Shown here: one piece after another, positions 7,255-15,144 of the stretch
How positions within the stretch are numbered: position 1 is the first letter of the stretch
How the letters are laid out: every line of letters starts with the position of its first letter
Origin: Desulfobacteraceae bacterium UBA5623
GTDB taxonomy: Bacteria; Desulfobacterota; DSM-4660; Desulfatiglandales; Desulfatiglandaceae
Direction: 5' to 3'
Assembly: GCA_002424495.1 (NCBI GenBank)
Contig: DIKH01000055.1
Span: 1 to 15,837, forward strand
DNA: 15,837 nt
Translations under genes and position numbers: made by a program
The notes under the pieces: generated by a model
Databases searched by the model: none
Seen by the model: only the letters and a program-made list of their open reading frames with translations
Told to the model about the DNA's origin: nothing

Positions 7255-8808
7255 ATGGCTAAGGCCAAGAAAAATAACAACAACGAAGAACCGCTGGAAA
7301 AACAGCTCTGGAAATCCGCGGACAAGCTCAGGAAGAATATTGATGCCGCGGAATATAAGCATATTGTTCTGGGTTTGATATTTCTCAAGTATATATCGGA
7401 TGCCTTTGAAGAGTTATTTCACAAACTGAAAAGCGGTGCAGGCGAATATGCCGGTGCCGATCCGGAAGACAAGGACGAGTATAAGGCTGAAAATGTCTTT
7501 TTTGTGCCTGAAAAGGCCCGGTGGCCGTATCTGCAATCCAAGGCCAAGTTGCCTGAAATCGGCAAGGAGGTTGACCAGGCCATGGATGCCATTGAAAAGG
7601 ACAACCCGACGCTAAAGGATGTGTTGCCCAAGGTATTTGCCAGGGGAAATCTTGATCCAACAAACCTTGGCTGCTTGATTGACCTTGTCGGAAACATTGC
7701 CCTGGGGGATGCCAAGGCCCGAAGCGCGGATGTGCTTGGCCATGTGTTTGAATATTTCCTCGGTGAATTCGCCCTGGCGGAAGGCAAAAAGGGCGGCCAG
7801 TTTTACACCCCGCGAAGCGTAGTGGAACTGCTGGTGGAAGTGCTGGAGCCATATAAAGGCCGTGTGTTTGACCCATGCTGCGGATCGGGGGGCATGTTTG
7901 TACAGTCGGAAAAGTTCGTGACCGGCCATCAGGGCAAGGTGAACGATATCTCCATTTACGGCCAGGAGAGCAACCGCACCACCTGGCGGCTGGCCAAGAT
8001 GAATCTGGCGATCCGGGGAATAGACAGTTCCCAGGTTAAATGGAACAACGAAGGCTCTTTTTTAAATGACAGCCACAAGGATCTGAAGGCCGACTATGTG
8101 ATTGCCAACCCGCCCTTTAATGACAGCGACTGGAGCGGTGATCTCCTCCGCAAGGACGGCAGATGGAAATACGGCACACCTCCAACGGGAAACGCCAACT
8201 ACGCCTGGATACAACACTTCCTTTATCATCTCAGCCCCAGCGGCCAGGCCGGTTTTGTTCTGGCAAAGGGCGCTTTGACCTCTAAAACGTCAGGTGAAGG
8301 GGATATCCGCAAGGCGTTGATTGAGGCCAGAGTGGTGGATTGCATTGTCAACCTGCCCGCCAAGCTTTTTCTGAATACTCAAATTCCCGCCAGCTTGTGG
8401 TTTTTAAGCCGCAACAAGGCCAACGGCAACTTCCGCAACCGTACAGATGAAATCCTCTTTATTGACGCCCGCAATATAGGCCACTTGATCAACCGAAGAA
8501 CACGTGAGCTTTCGGCAGAAGATATTGTTTATATCTCCGGCAGATATCACAACTGGCGAAATCCTCGCGGCGATTATGAGGATATAAAAGGGTTCTGTAA
8601 CTCCGCCAGCATCGAGCGCGTGCGCGAGCTGGACTATGTGCTGACGCCGGGCCGGTATGTGGGGTTGCCGGATGATGAGGATGATTTTGATTTTGCGGAA
8701 CGGTTCAGCAGGCTGAAAGCGGAGTTTGAGGCGCAGATAAGGGAGGCAGAAAAACTGAACTCGCTTATCCTGGAAAACCTTGGAAAAATTGAGGTGAAGA
8801 ATGGCTAA
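7255..8808 (+). CDS. hsdM: Type I restriction-modification system DNA methyltransferase subunit HsdM
   Basis: HsdM is the adenine-N6 methyltransferase subunit. With HsdS it methylates the bipartite recognition site and so protects host DNA. The 517-residue product has the HsdM N-terminal helical domain (LWKSADKLRKNIDAAEYKH at about 19-36, LGLIFLKYISDAFEE), QFYTPRSVV (182-190) at the start of the catalytic domain, the S-adenosylmethionine motif I FDPCCGSGGMF (205-215) and the catalytic NPPF (285-288). The C-terminus is helical and charged. GGAG (7245-7248) sits 6 bases before the ATG. Its last 8 bases overlap the KilA-N gene. It begins the accessory locus, 206 bases after manB. All catalytic motifs are intact. 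Confidence 0.97.
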   Translation: MAKAKKNNNNEEPLEKQLWKSADKLRKNIDAAEYKHIVLGLIFLKYISDAFEELFHKLKSGAGEYAGADPEDKDEYKAENVFFVPEKARWPYLQSKAKLPEIGKEVDQAMDAIEKDNPTLKDVLPKVFARGNLDPTNLGCLIDLVGNIALGDAKARSADVLGHVFEYFLGEFALAEGKKGGQFYTPRSVVELLVEVLEPYKGRVFDPCCGSGGMFVQSEKFVTGHQGKVNDISIYGQESNRTTWRLAKMNLAIRGIDSSQVKWNNEGSFLNDSHKDLKADYVIANPPFNDSDWSGDLLRKDGRWKYGTPPTGNANYAWIQHFLYHLSPSGQAGFVLAKGALTSKTSGEGDIRKALIEARVVDCIVNLPAKLFLNTQIPASLWFLSRNKANGNFRNRTDEILFIDARNIGHLINRRTRELSAEDIVYISGRYHNWRNPRGDYEDIKGFCNSASIERVRELDYVLTPGRYVGLPDDEDDFDFAERFSRLKAEFEAQIREAEKLNSLILENLGKIEVKNG

Positions 8809-9043
8809 GATGACTGTTAAAGGATTACAGATAACGGTTTATTCTCAGAACGAGGAAGATTATATCTGTATTACCGATATTGCCAGACATAAGAATGCCG
8901 ATCGGACTGATGATCTGATCAGAAATTGGATAAGGAACCGCAACACCATTGAATTTCTTGGTATTTGGGAATTGTTGAATAACCCCAATTTTAAACCCGT
9001 CGAATTCGACGGGTTTAGAAAACAGGCAGGTTGGTTTAAGTAG
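8801..9043 (+). pseudogene. Truncated KilA-N domain protein
   Basis: The 80-residue product matches only the N-terminal part of KilA-N domain proteins: VYSQNEEDYICITDIARHKNADR, then LIRNWIRNRNTIEFLGIWE and NPNFKPVEFDGFRKQAG. Complete homologues known from restriction loci and phages run to about 250 residues or more and continue with a segment ending the KilA-N fold. Here the similarity stops after FRKQAG, with WFK and a stop, and only 47 bases remain before hsdS, so the rest was lost. It keeps a strong AGGTGA Shine-Dalgarno (8792-8797) inside the end of hsdM and overlaps it by 8 bases, so the fragment is probably still translated. KilA-N is a putative DNA-binding domain; a function for the fragment is not known. 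It could instead be a functional small protein. Confidence 0.7.
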
Positions 9044-9090
9044 ATGTGGATATTAACCGCTGATTCGGGGATAAAAAGGCTGGATGGGGA

Positions 9091-10263
9091 ATGATGGGGA
9101 AGTGGAAGGAACGTAAACTGGGAGATGTAATTGAAATCAACCCAACTGAATTTTTAAGTAAAGGTGCATTGGCAAAAAAAATTGCAATGGATGCACTAAA
9201 TCCTTTCACCAAAAAGCCTTCGAGTTTTTCGATTGAAGGATACAACGGGGGCATGAAATTTAGAAATGGCGATACCATAGTAGCACGGATTACACCATGC
9301 TTAGAGAATGGAAAAACGGCATTTATAACTATTCTAGATGATAATGAAATTGGATTTGGTTCTACAGAATATATCGTCTTGAGAGAGCGTCAAGGTATAA
9401 GTGATAAACATTTTGTATACTATTTCGCAATTTCATCGGGGTTCAGGGATGTAGCAATACTGTCAATGACGGGTAGTTCCGGAAGGCAGAGAGTACAAAC
9501 AGACGTTGTCATAAATCATTCTTTTCTTCTTCCCACTCTCTCTGAGCAAAAAGCCATAGCGTCAGTCCTTTCCAGTCTCGACGACAAAATAGACCTGCTC
9601 CACCGCCAGAACAAAACCCTTGAAGCCATGGCGGAGACGCTTTTCAGGCAGTGGTTTGTGGAGGAGGCGCAGGATGATTGGAAGTATGGCAGTCTTCTTG
9701 AAGTTATAGAATTAGTTGGGGGAGGAACGCCAAAAACGCCAATCGCTGAATATTGGGATGGTGACATTCCCTGGTTATCAGGTGGTGACATTGCATCGAA
9801 CCACAAATCTTTTGTGAAAAACACGAAAAAAAACATTACAGAGGCTGGCTTAGCTAATAGTGCAGCCAAATTATTGCCGAAATATGCAACTGTAATATCA
9901 GCAAGAGGAACTGTTGGAAAGTATTGTTTGCTTGCTCGACCAATGGCTTTCAGTCAATCGAACTATGGAATCCTACCTAAGAATTCAGAATGTTATTTCT
10001 TTACCTACTTGCTCATAAATTATGTGGTTGAGGAATTAGAGTCTTCGGCTTATGGCAGCGTTTTTGACACAATAACCACAACTACTTTTAAAGAAAATAA
10101 TATTCCGTTACCATCTGAAACGGAAATCCACCATTTTGATAATTCTGTTTCAGTATATTTTAAGAAAATGTTTTTGAATAAATCGCAAATTCATACCCTT
10201 GAAAAACTTCGCGACACCTTGCTACCGAAACTGATGAGCGGAGAAGCGCGGGTAACTGTCTGA
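9091..10263 (+). CDS. hsdS: Type I restriction-modification system specificity subunit HsdS
   Basis: HsdS binds the two halves of the recognition sequence and holds HsdM and HsdR subunits. The 390-residue product has the usual duplicated layout. Target recognition domain 1 is about residues 1-150 (WKERKLGDVIEINP, then LPTLSEQKAIASVLSSLDDKI). The central helical spacer with LLHRQNKTLEAMAETLFRQWF is about 160-190. Domain 2 is about 197-345 (GGGTPKTPIAEYWDGDIPWLSGGD, SARGTVGK). The C-terminal helical repeat HTLEKLRDTLLPKLMSGEARV is 368-388. The recognition domains are visibly more AT-rich than the helical spacer and the neighbouring genes. Two adjacent ATGs (9091, 9094) follow a GGGGA; the exact start is uncertain by one codon. 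The last codons and stop lie inside the left arm of the inverted repeat 10255-10444. The DNA target cannot be predicted here. Confidence 0.95.
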   Translation: MMGKWKERKLGDVIEINPTEFLSKGALAKKIAMDALNPFTKKPSSFSIEGYNGGMKFRNGDTIVARITPCLENGKTAFITILDDNEIGFGSTEYIVLRERQGISDKHFVYYFAISSGFRDVAILSMTGSSGRQRVQTDVVINHSFLLPTLSEQKAIASVLSSLDDKIDLLHRQNKTLEAMAETLFRQWFVEEAQDDWKYGSLLEVIELVGGGTPKTPIAEYWDGDIPWLSGGDIASNHKSFVKNTKKNITEAGLANSAAKLLPKYATVISARGTVGKYCLLARPMAFSQSNYGILPKNSECYFFTYLLINYVVEELESSAYGSVFDTITTTTFKENNIPLPSETEIHHFDNSVSVYFKKMFLNKSQIHTLEKLRDTLLPKLMSGEARVTV

Positions 10264-10444
10264 ACACGATTACGGGGATTACAGGATGGACAGGATTAAA
10301 AGACGGGGAATTGGGAAATTATGGCAATCCTTTATTTTGATCGTATTTTGACACTGTGGATTACATATGATTTTACTAACGGTTACATCGCTGTGGGTTC
10401 ACAATCCTGTTAATCTTGTAATCCTGTAATCGTGTCCAGACAGT
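10255..10444. repeat. Large imperfect inverted repeat between hsdS and the GxxExxY gene
   Basis: The left arm (10255-10297) and the reverse complement of the right arm (10403-10444) agree at 37 of 43 aligned columns, with five mismatches and one gap. Both begin ACTGTCTG and share ACACGATTAC, GGATTACA and ACAGGATT. Each arm is itself a degenerate tandem of short GGATTACAG-like units. The arms enclose 105 bases with no gene. The left arm includes the last two sense codons and the stop of hsdS; the right arm ends 13 bases before the ATG of the next gene. GATTACAGGATT-type repeats are, from memory, frequent beside GxxExxY genes in diverse bacteria; that link is recollection, not shown here. A TTGACA at 10348-10353 has no good -10 partner. 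Confidence 0.8.
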
Positions 10445-10448
10445 GAGG
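10445..10448 (+). promoter_or_regulatory. Ribosome binding site deciding the GxxExxY start
   Basis: GAGG lies 9 bases before the ATG at 10458. An in-frame GTG at 10443 overlaps it and lies in the right arm of the inverted repeat, so the ATG is the better start. Confidence 0.55.
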
Positions 10449-10457
10449 AATGCCATA

Positions 10458-10886
10458 ATGACCCCCTCAATAAACGAATTGACACATAAAATAATCGGCT
10501 GCGCGATGAAAGTTCATTCAACGCTCGGCAATGGTTTTCAGGAAGTTATTTATCAACGGGCATTAGGGATAGAAATGCAATTCCAGGGATTATCATTTGA
10601 ACGCGAAAAAGAGATGCCGATATTTTATAGAGAAATGCAAATCGGCACAAGACGGGTTGATTTTTTCGTGGAACAAGCCGTGATGGTTGAATTGAAAGCC
10701 ATCGAAAAATTGGATGATGTGCATAAAGCTCAAGCCATCAACTATTGTGAAGCCTATAATATCGCAGATGGTTTGCTGATAAATTTTGGTGGGAAAAGCC
10801 TTGATTTCAAAAGAGTGTATAACAAAAGCCTCATAAATCCCGTCAATTCGATTGGTCAGGCGAGAAAGAACTATGGCGAAGAATAA
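10458..10886 (+). CDS. GxxExxY family protein (PD-(D/E)xK nuclease-like fold)
   Basis: The 142-residue product carries the name-giving motif GFQEVIY at 26-32 after KIIGCAMKVHSTLGNG, a clear GxxExxY-family opening. Downstream it has RRVDFF (Asp68) and MVELKAI (Glu78, Lys80). Glu29, Asp68 and Glu78-x-Lys80 together fit the order of the PD-(D/E)xK nuclease active site, and I recall the family being filed with that superfamily (PDDEXK_3). Its cellular role is unestablished. HKAQAINYCEAYNIADGLLINFG matches the family's C-terminal part. The last 14 bases overlap the start of rhuM, giving tight coupling. It follows the large inverted repeat, suggesting it or its upstream segment arrived as an insertion in the hsd operon. 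No toxin-antitoxin pairing is evident. Confidence 0.85.
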   Translation: MTPSINELTHKIIGCAMKVHSTLGNGFQEVIYQRALGIEMQFQGLSFEREKEMPIFYREMQIGTRRVDFFVEQAVMVELKAIEKLDDVHKAQAINYCEAYNIADGLLINFGGKSLDFKRVYNKSLINPVNSIGQARKNYGEE

Positions 10887-11901
10887 AAGACTCCCTGACA
10901 ACCAAATCACAGTCTACCAAACGCCAGACGGGAAAATCAATATCGAGGTATTATATGCCAATGAAAATATCTGGCTTCCTCAAAAACGAATGGCGGAACT
11001 TTTCGGATGCAGCGCGGATAACATTTCTTTGCACCTCAAAAATATCTACAAAGAGAAGGAGCTAGACGAATCGGAAACCGCCGAGGATTTCTCGGTAGTT
11101 CAAACTGAAGGCAACCGGAAAGTAACCCGTACAATAATCTGCTATTCATTGGAAGCCATCATCGCCGTAGGTTACCGGGTCAATTCCGCACGGGGCACGC
11201 AATTCCGGCAATGGGCGATTACCATTCTTCAGAAATATATACACAAGGGCTTTGCTATTGACAGTGATCGTTTTAAATACGGTTCCCGTTTCAGTGCACG
11301 GTATTTTGATGAGCTGCTGGAAGAGATTCGGGACATACGATCCAGCGAACGGATGGCCTACCAGAAAATTACCGATATTTACGCAACTTCAATAGATTAT
11401 TCGCCAAAAGCGGAAGACACAAAACAATTCTTCGCGACTGTTCAGAACAAATTGCACTTCGCCATTACCGGACAGACTGCCGCGGAAATCGTTGCCAAAC
11501 GCGCTGACAGCACAAAACCCAATATGGGGTTGACTTCGTGGCGCAAAAGCCCTGTAGGGAAAATACTGCCGGGTGATATTTCTGTAGCAAAAAACTACCT
11601 GGACAAACCGGAAATAGATCATTTGAATCGTATTGTAACCATGTATCTTGACTATGCGGAGTTGCAGGCGGTGCGCAACAAGCCCATGTACATGAAAGAC
11701 TGGATTGAAAAGCTGAATGCCTTTTTGAGGTTCAGCGAATACGAAATTCTTACCAATGCCGGAAGCATCAGTCATGAAGTTGCCTTGGCGCTGGCCAGTA
11801 AGGAATATGAAAAATTCCGAGTCATTCAGGATAAAAATTATGTCTCCGATTTTGACAAAGAGATAAAACGCATCTTGGTGAAAAAAGATGACAGCGAATA
11901 A
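10873..11901 (+). CDS. rhuM: RhuM family protein
   Basis: The 343-residue product resembles RhuM, first named from Salmonella pathogenicity island 3 and common inside type I restriction operons; its biochemical function is unknown. The N-terminal part has IWLPQKRMAELFGCSADNISLHLKNI (about 33-58), which reads as a helix-turn-helix-like DNA-binding segment, then YSLEAIIAVGYRVNSARGTQFRQWA (91-115). The C-terminal part has TGQTAAEIVAKRADSTKP, MGLTSW, the RIVTMYLDYAE segment, PMYMKDWIEKLNAFL and ILTNAGSISHEVA, all typical of full-length members. The ATG at 10873 is preferred to an upstream TTG at 10852; only a weak AG-rich sequence precedes it, consistent with coupling to the GxxExxY gene it overlaps by 14 bases. 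It also overlaps hsdR by 14 bases. It appears intact. Confidence 0.9.
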   Translation: MAKNKRLPDNQITVYQTPDGKINIEVLYANENIWLPQKRMAELFGCSADNISLHLKNIYKEKELDESETAEDFSVVQTEGNRKVTRTIICYSLEAIIAVGYRVNSARGTQFRQWAITILQKYIHKGFAIDSDRFKYGSRFSARYFDELLEEIRDIRSSERMAYQKITDIYATSIDYSPKAEDTKQFFATVQNKLHFAITGQTAAEIVAKRADSTKPNMGLTSWRKSPVGKILPGDISVAKNYLDKPEIDHLNRIVTMYLDYAELQAVRNKPMYMKDWIEKLNAFLRFSEYEILTNAGSISHEVALALASKEYEKFRVIQDKNYVSDFDKEIKRILVKKDDSE

Positions 11902-14900
11902 AATCACCGAATCCGCCATCGAAAAATTCGCCATCGAACTGCTTGAAAAGTCCGGTTACCAGTACATCTATGCCCCTTCCATCGCCCCGGACAGCGAGAC
12001 CCCGGAAAGAAAATCCTTTGAAGATGTCCTGGAACGTCTCCAAACAGCTGCCTGTAGGATCAACCCGTCTATTCCAGCGGATATTCGCGAAGACGCGATC
12101 AAGCAGATACAAAGACTAATTTCCCCGGAACTCATTGCCAGCAACGAAGCCTTTCACCGGTTATTGACCGAAGGAATCAAGGTAAGTTTCCAGAAAAAGG
12201 GTTACAGCAGGGGCGACCTGGTCTGGCTTGTTGATTTCAAAAATCCTGACAACAACGATTTCCTGGTGGCCAACCAATTCACGGTGATTGAAAACAATGT
12301 CAACAAGCGCCCGGATATTGTCCTGTTTGTCAATGGCCTGCCTCTGGTGATTATGGAACTTAAAAATCCGGTTGACGAGAACGCCACAGTGAAATCGGCC
12401 TTCAAGCAGATCCAGACTTATAAACAGACAATCCCCGGCCTGTTCACCTATAACGGCATAATGATTATTTCCGATGGCCTGGGTGCGAAGGCCGGTTCCA
12501 TTTCCTCCGGGTTCACCCGCTTCATGGCCTGGAAAACAGCGGATGGCAAGGTTGAAGCCTCTCCTTTCATCGGACAGTTGGAAACCTTGATAAAGGGCAT
12601 GCTTGAGAAGAAGACCCTGCTGGACCTGATCCGCCATTTTATCGTTTTTGAAAAATCGAAAAAAGAGGACAAGGAAACCGGCGTCATCACTATTCAGACG
12701 GTGAAGAAGCTCGCATCCTATCATCAATACTACGCGGTCAACAGGGCTGTGGAATCAACCTTGCGTGCGTCGGGCTACCGTGGAACAAAAGAAAAAATAT
12801 CGGGCGGGCTTGAGGTGAGGGAATCACCCGCAAGCTACGGCCTTACCGGGGTGGGTTCCCAACCAGCGGGAGACAGGAAGGGCGGGGTTGTGTGGCACAC
12901 ACAGGGAAGCGGCAAATCCCTTTCAATGGTCTTTTATACCGGTAAGATTGTTCTTGCCATGGATAACCCCACAGTCGTGGTCATCACCGACAGAAATGAC
13001 CTGGATGACCAGTTGTTCGATACATTTGCAGCTTCAAAGCAACTGCTCCGGCAGGAGCCGGTGCAGGCGGAAGACCGGGGGCATTTAAAAGAACTCCTCA
13101 AGGTTGCATCGGGCGGTGTGGTTTTCACCACTATCCAGAAGTTCCAGCCTGAGGAGGGCAATGTTTACGAGACCCTTTCGGCGCGGGAAAATATCATTGT
13201 CATTGCCGATGAGGCCCACAGGACCCAATATGGGTTCAAGGCCAAGACCATAGACGACAAGGACAAAGACGGTAATGTCATTGGTAAAAAGGTTGTATAC
13301 GGGTTTGCCAAATATCTGCGGGATGCCCTGCCCAACGCAACCTATCTCGGCTTTACCGGCACGCCCATTGAAAGCGCAGATGTCAACACCCCGGCTGTTT
13401 TTGGCCATTATGTTGATGTCTACGATGTTGCCCAGGCAGTGGAGGACGGGGCTACGGTCAGGATTTTTTACGAAAGCAGACTGGCCAAAATAAGCTTAAG
13501 TGAAGAAGGCAAAAAACTTGTTGCCGAACTGGATGATGAGCTTGATAAGGGAGACCTCACTGAAACGCAAAAGGCGAAGGCAAAATGGACTCAACTGGAA
13601 GCGCTTGTCGGAAGTGAAAACAGGATAAAACAAATTGCCCGGGATATTATCGATCATTTTGAGCAGAGGCAGGAGATATTCCCTGAGGGTAAGGCAATGA
13701 TCGTCGCCATGTCTCGCCGTATTGCCGCCGACTTATATAAGGAGATCGTAAAAATTAGGCCGGAGTGGTACGGTAATGACCTGAAAAAAGGCGTCATCAA
13801 GGTGGTGATGACATCCGCATCTTCCGATGGCCCTGAAATAGCCAAACATCATACGACAAAAGAAATGAGGAGGTCTCTCGCCGACAGGATGAAGGACCCG
13901 GAAGATACACTCAGGCTGGTTATTGTCCGCGATATGTGGCTCACCGGCTTTGATGCGCCTTCCATGCACACGCTTTACATAGACAAACCCATGAAGGGAC
14001 ATAATCTGATGCAGGCCATCGCCAGGGTAAACCGCGTCTATAAGGATAAGCCCGGTGGTTTGGTGGTGGATTATCTCGGAATTGCCTCAGACCTTAAAAA
14101 AGCGTTGTCGTTTTACTCGGACAGCGGCGGCAAGGGTGATCCGGCCGTCACCCAGGAAAAAGCGGTGCAGATGATGCTGGAGAAACTGGAAGTTGTTTCT
14201 CAGATGTTCCATGGATTTGCCTATGAGAATTATTTCGAGGCGGGTACGGGAACGAAGCTTTCTCTGATTCTTGCGGCGGAAGAACATATTCTTGGCCTGG
14301 AAAACGGGAGAAAAAGGTACATAAACGAGGTGACTTCCTTATCCCAGACATTCGCCATCGCCATTCCCCACGAACAGGCAATGGATGTAAAAGATGAGGT
14401 TGCGTTTTTTCAGGCGGTCAAGGCGCGCTTGGCCAAATTCGGCGCCGGTACAGGCAGAGCGGATGAGGATATTGAGACCGCGATCAGGCAGGTTATTGAC
14501 AAGGCATTGGTGAGCGAGCAGGTCATTGATGTCTTTGATGCGGCCGGGATCAAAGAGCCGGATATTTCAATCCTTTCAGAAGAATTTCTTCTGGAAGTCA
14601 AAAACATGGAGCATAAGAACATTGCCCTTGAAGTCTTGAAGAAACTGTTGAATGACGAGATAAGGGCGAGGATCAAAAAGAACTTGATACAAGGCAAATC
14701 CTTAATGGAAATGCTGGAAGATTCGATCAAGAGATATCACAACAAGATCATCACCGCTGCGGAGGTCATTGAAGAGCTGATCGCCTTGGGAAAAGACATT
14801 CAAGAGATGGATAAAGAGCCTCAGGAGATGGGGATTTCTGATTTCGAGTATGCCTTCTATACAGCCATCGCCGATAACGAAAGCGCCCGAGAGGTGATGG

Positions 14901-15124
14901 GAAAAGACAAATTAAGGGAACTTGCCATCGTGCTTTTTGAGCGAGTCAGGGAAAACGCCTCGATAGACTGGACAATCAAGGAAAGCGTAAAGGCCAAATT
15001 GAAAGTGATTGTAAAAAGGACCTTGCGGCAGTATGGCTACCCGCCGGACATGCAGAAATTGGCAACAGAGACGATTTTAAAACAGGCTGAAATGATAGCG
15101 GAAGAAATTACCCGCGGCAAATAA
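11888..15124 (+). CDS. hsdR: Type I restriction enzyme motor and nuclease subunit HsdR
   Basis: HsdR translocates DNA with ATP and cuts it when the complex meets an unmethylated site. The 1078-residue product has an N-terminal PD-(D/E)xK nuclease domain with Asp143 (RPDIVLF) and Glu157-Leu-Lys159 (MELKNP). The superfamily 2 motor follows: Walker A HTQGSGKS (337-344), VVITDRNDLDDQLF (364-377), DEAH (441-444) in IADEAHRTQYG, and FTGTPI (489-494). The second RecA domain has VIVRDMWLTGFDAPSMHTLYIDKPM and MQAIARVNR. The helical C-terminus would dock on HsdM-HsdS. Residues about 296-327 form a Gly/Ser-rich linker before Walker A that I do not expect in close homologues. The ATG lies in the end of rhuM (14-base overlap), with a weak Shine-Dalgarno. 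All catalytic motifs are intact. Confidence 0.97.
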   Translation: MTANKITESAIEKFAIELLEKSGYQYIYAPSIAPDSETPERKSFEDVLERLQTAACRINPSIPADIREDAIKQIQRLISPELIASNEAFHRLLTEGIKVSFQKKGYSRGDLVWLVDFKNPDNNDFLVANQFTVIENNVNKRPDIVLFVNGLPLVIMELKNPVDENATVKSAFKQIQTYKQTIPGLFTYNGIMIISDGLGAKAGSISSGFTRFMAWKTADGKVEASPFIGQLETLIKGMLEKKTLLDLIRHFIVFEKSKKEDKETGVITIQTVKKLASYHQYYAVNRAVESTLRASGYRGTKEKISGGLEVRESPASYGLTGVGSQPAGDRKGGVVWHTQGSGKSLSMVFYTGKIVLAMDNPTVVVITDRNDLDDQLFDTFAASKQLLRQEPVQAEDRGHLKELLKVASGGVVFTTIQKFQPEEGNVYETLSARENIIVIADEAHRTQYGFKAKTIDDKDKDGNVIGKKVVYGFAKYLRDALPNATYLGFTGTPIESADVNTPAVFGHYVDVYDVAQAVEDGATVRIFYESRLAKISLSEEGKKLVAELDDELDKGDLTETQKAKAKWTQLEALVGSENRIKQIARDIIDHFEQRQEIFPEGKAMIVAMSRRIAADLYKEIVKIRPEWYGNDLKKGVIKVVMTSASSDGPEIAKHHTTKEMRRSLADRMKDPEDTLRLVIVRDMWLTGFDAPSMHTLYIDKPMKGHNLMQAIARVNRVYKDKPGGLVVDYLGIASDLKKALSFYSDSGGKGDPAVTQEKAVQMMLEKLEVVSQMFHGFAYENYFEAGTGTKLSLILAAEEHILGLENGRKRYINEVTSLSQTFAIAIPHEQAMDVKDEVAFFQAVKARLAKFGAGTGRADEDIETAIRQVIDKALVSEQVIDVFDAAGIKEPDISILSEEFLLEVKNMEHKNIALEVLKKLLNDEIRARIKKNLIQGKSLMEMLEDSIKRYHNKIITAAEVIEELIALGKDIQEMDKEPQEMGISDFEYAFYTAIADNESAREVMGKDKLRELAIVLFERVRENASIDWTIKESVKAKLKVIVKRTLRQYGYPPDMQKLATETILKQAEMIAEEITRGK
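12808..12835. repeat. Nested stem-loop within the hsdR linker
   Basis: GCTTG (12808-12812) and GGTGA (12814-12818) pair with TCACC (12824-12828) and CAAGC (12831-12835), giving ten pairs around a 5-base loop with small internal bulges. It lies in the codons for the extra linker (12773-12868) just before the HsdR Walker A motif. A palindromic insertion kept in frame is one explanation; chance pairing in a GC-rich linker is the other. Confidence 0.45.
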
Positions 15125-15144
15125 CTCCCGGAGGATGATATAAG

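Noticed and set aside
10264..10444. CRISPR array in the GATTACAGG-like repeats
   Set aside because: The units are short, degenerate and arranged as two inverted arms, without regular spacers.
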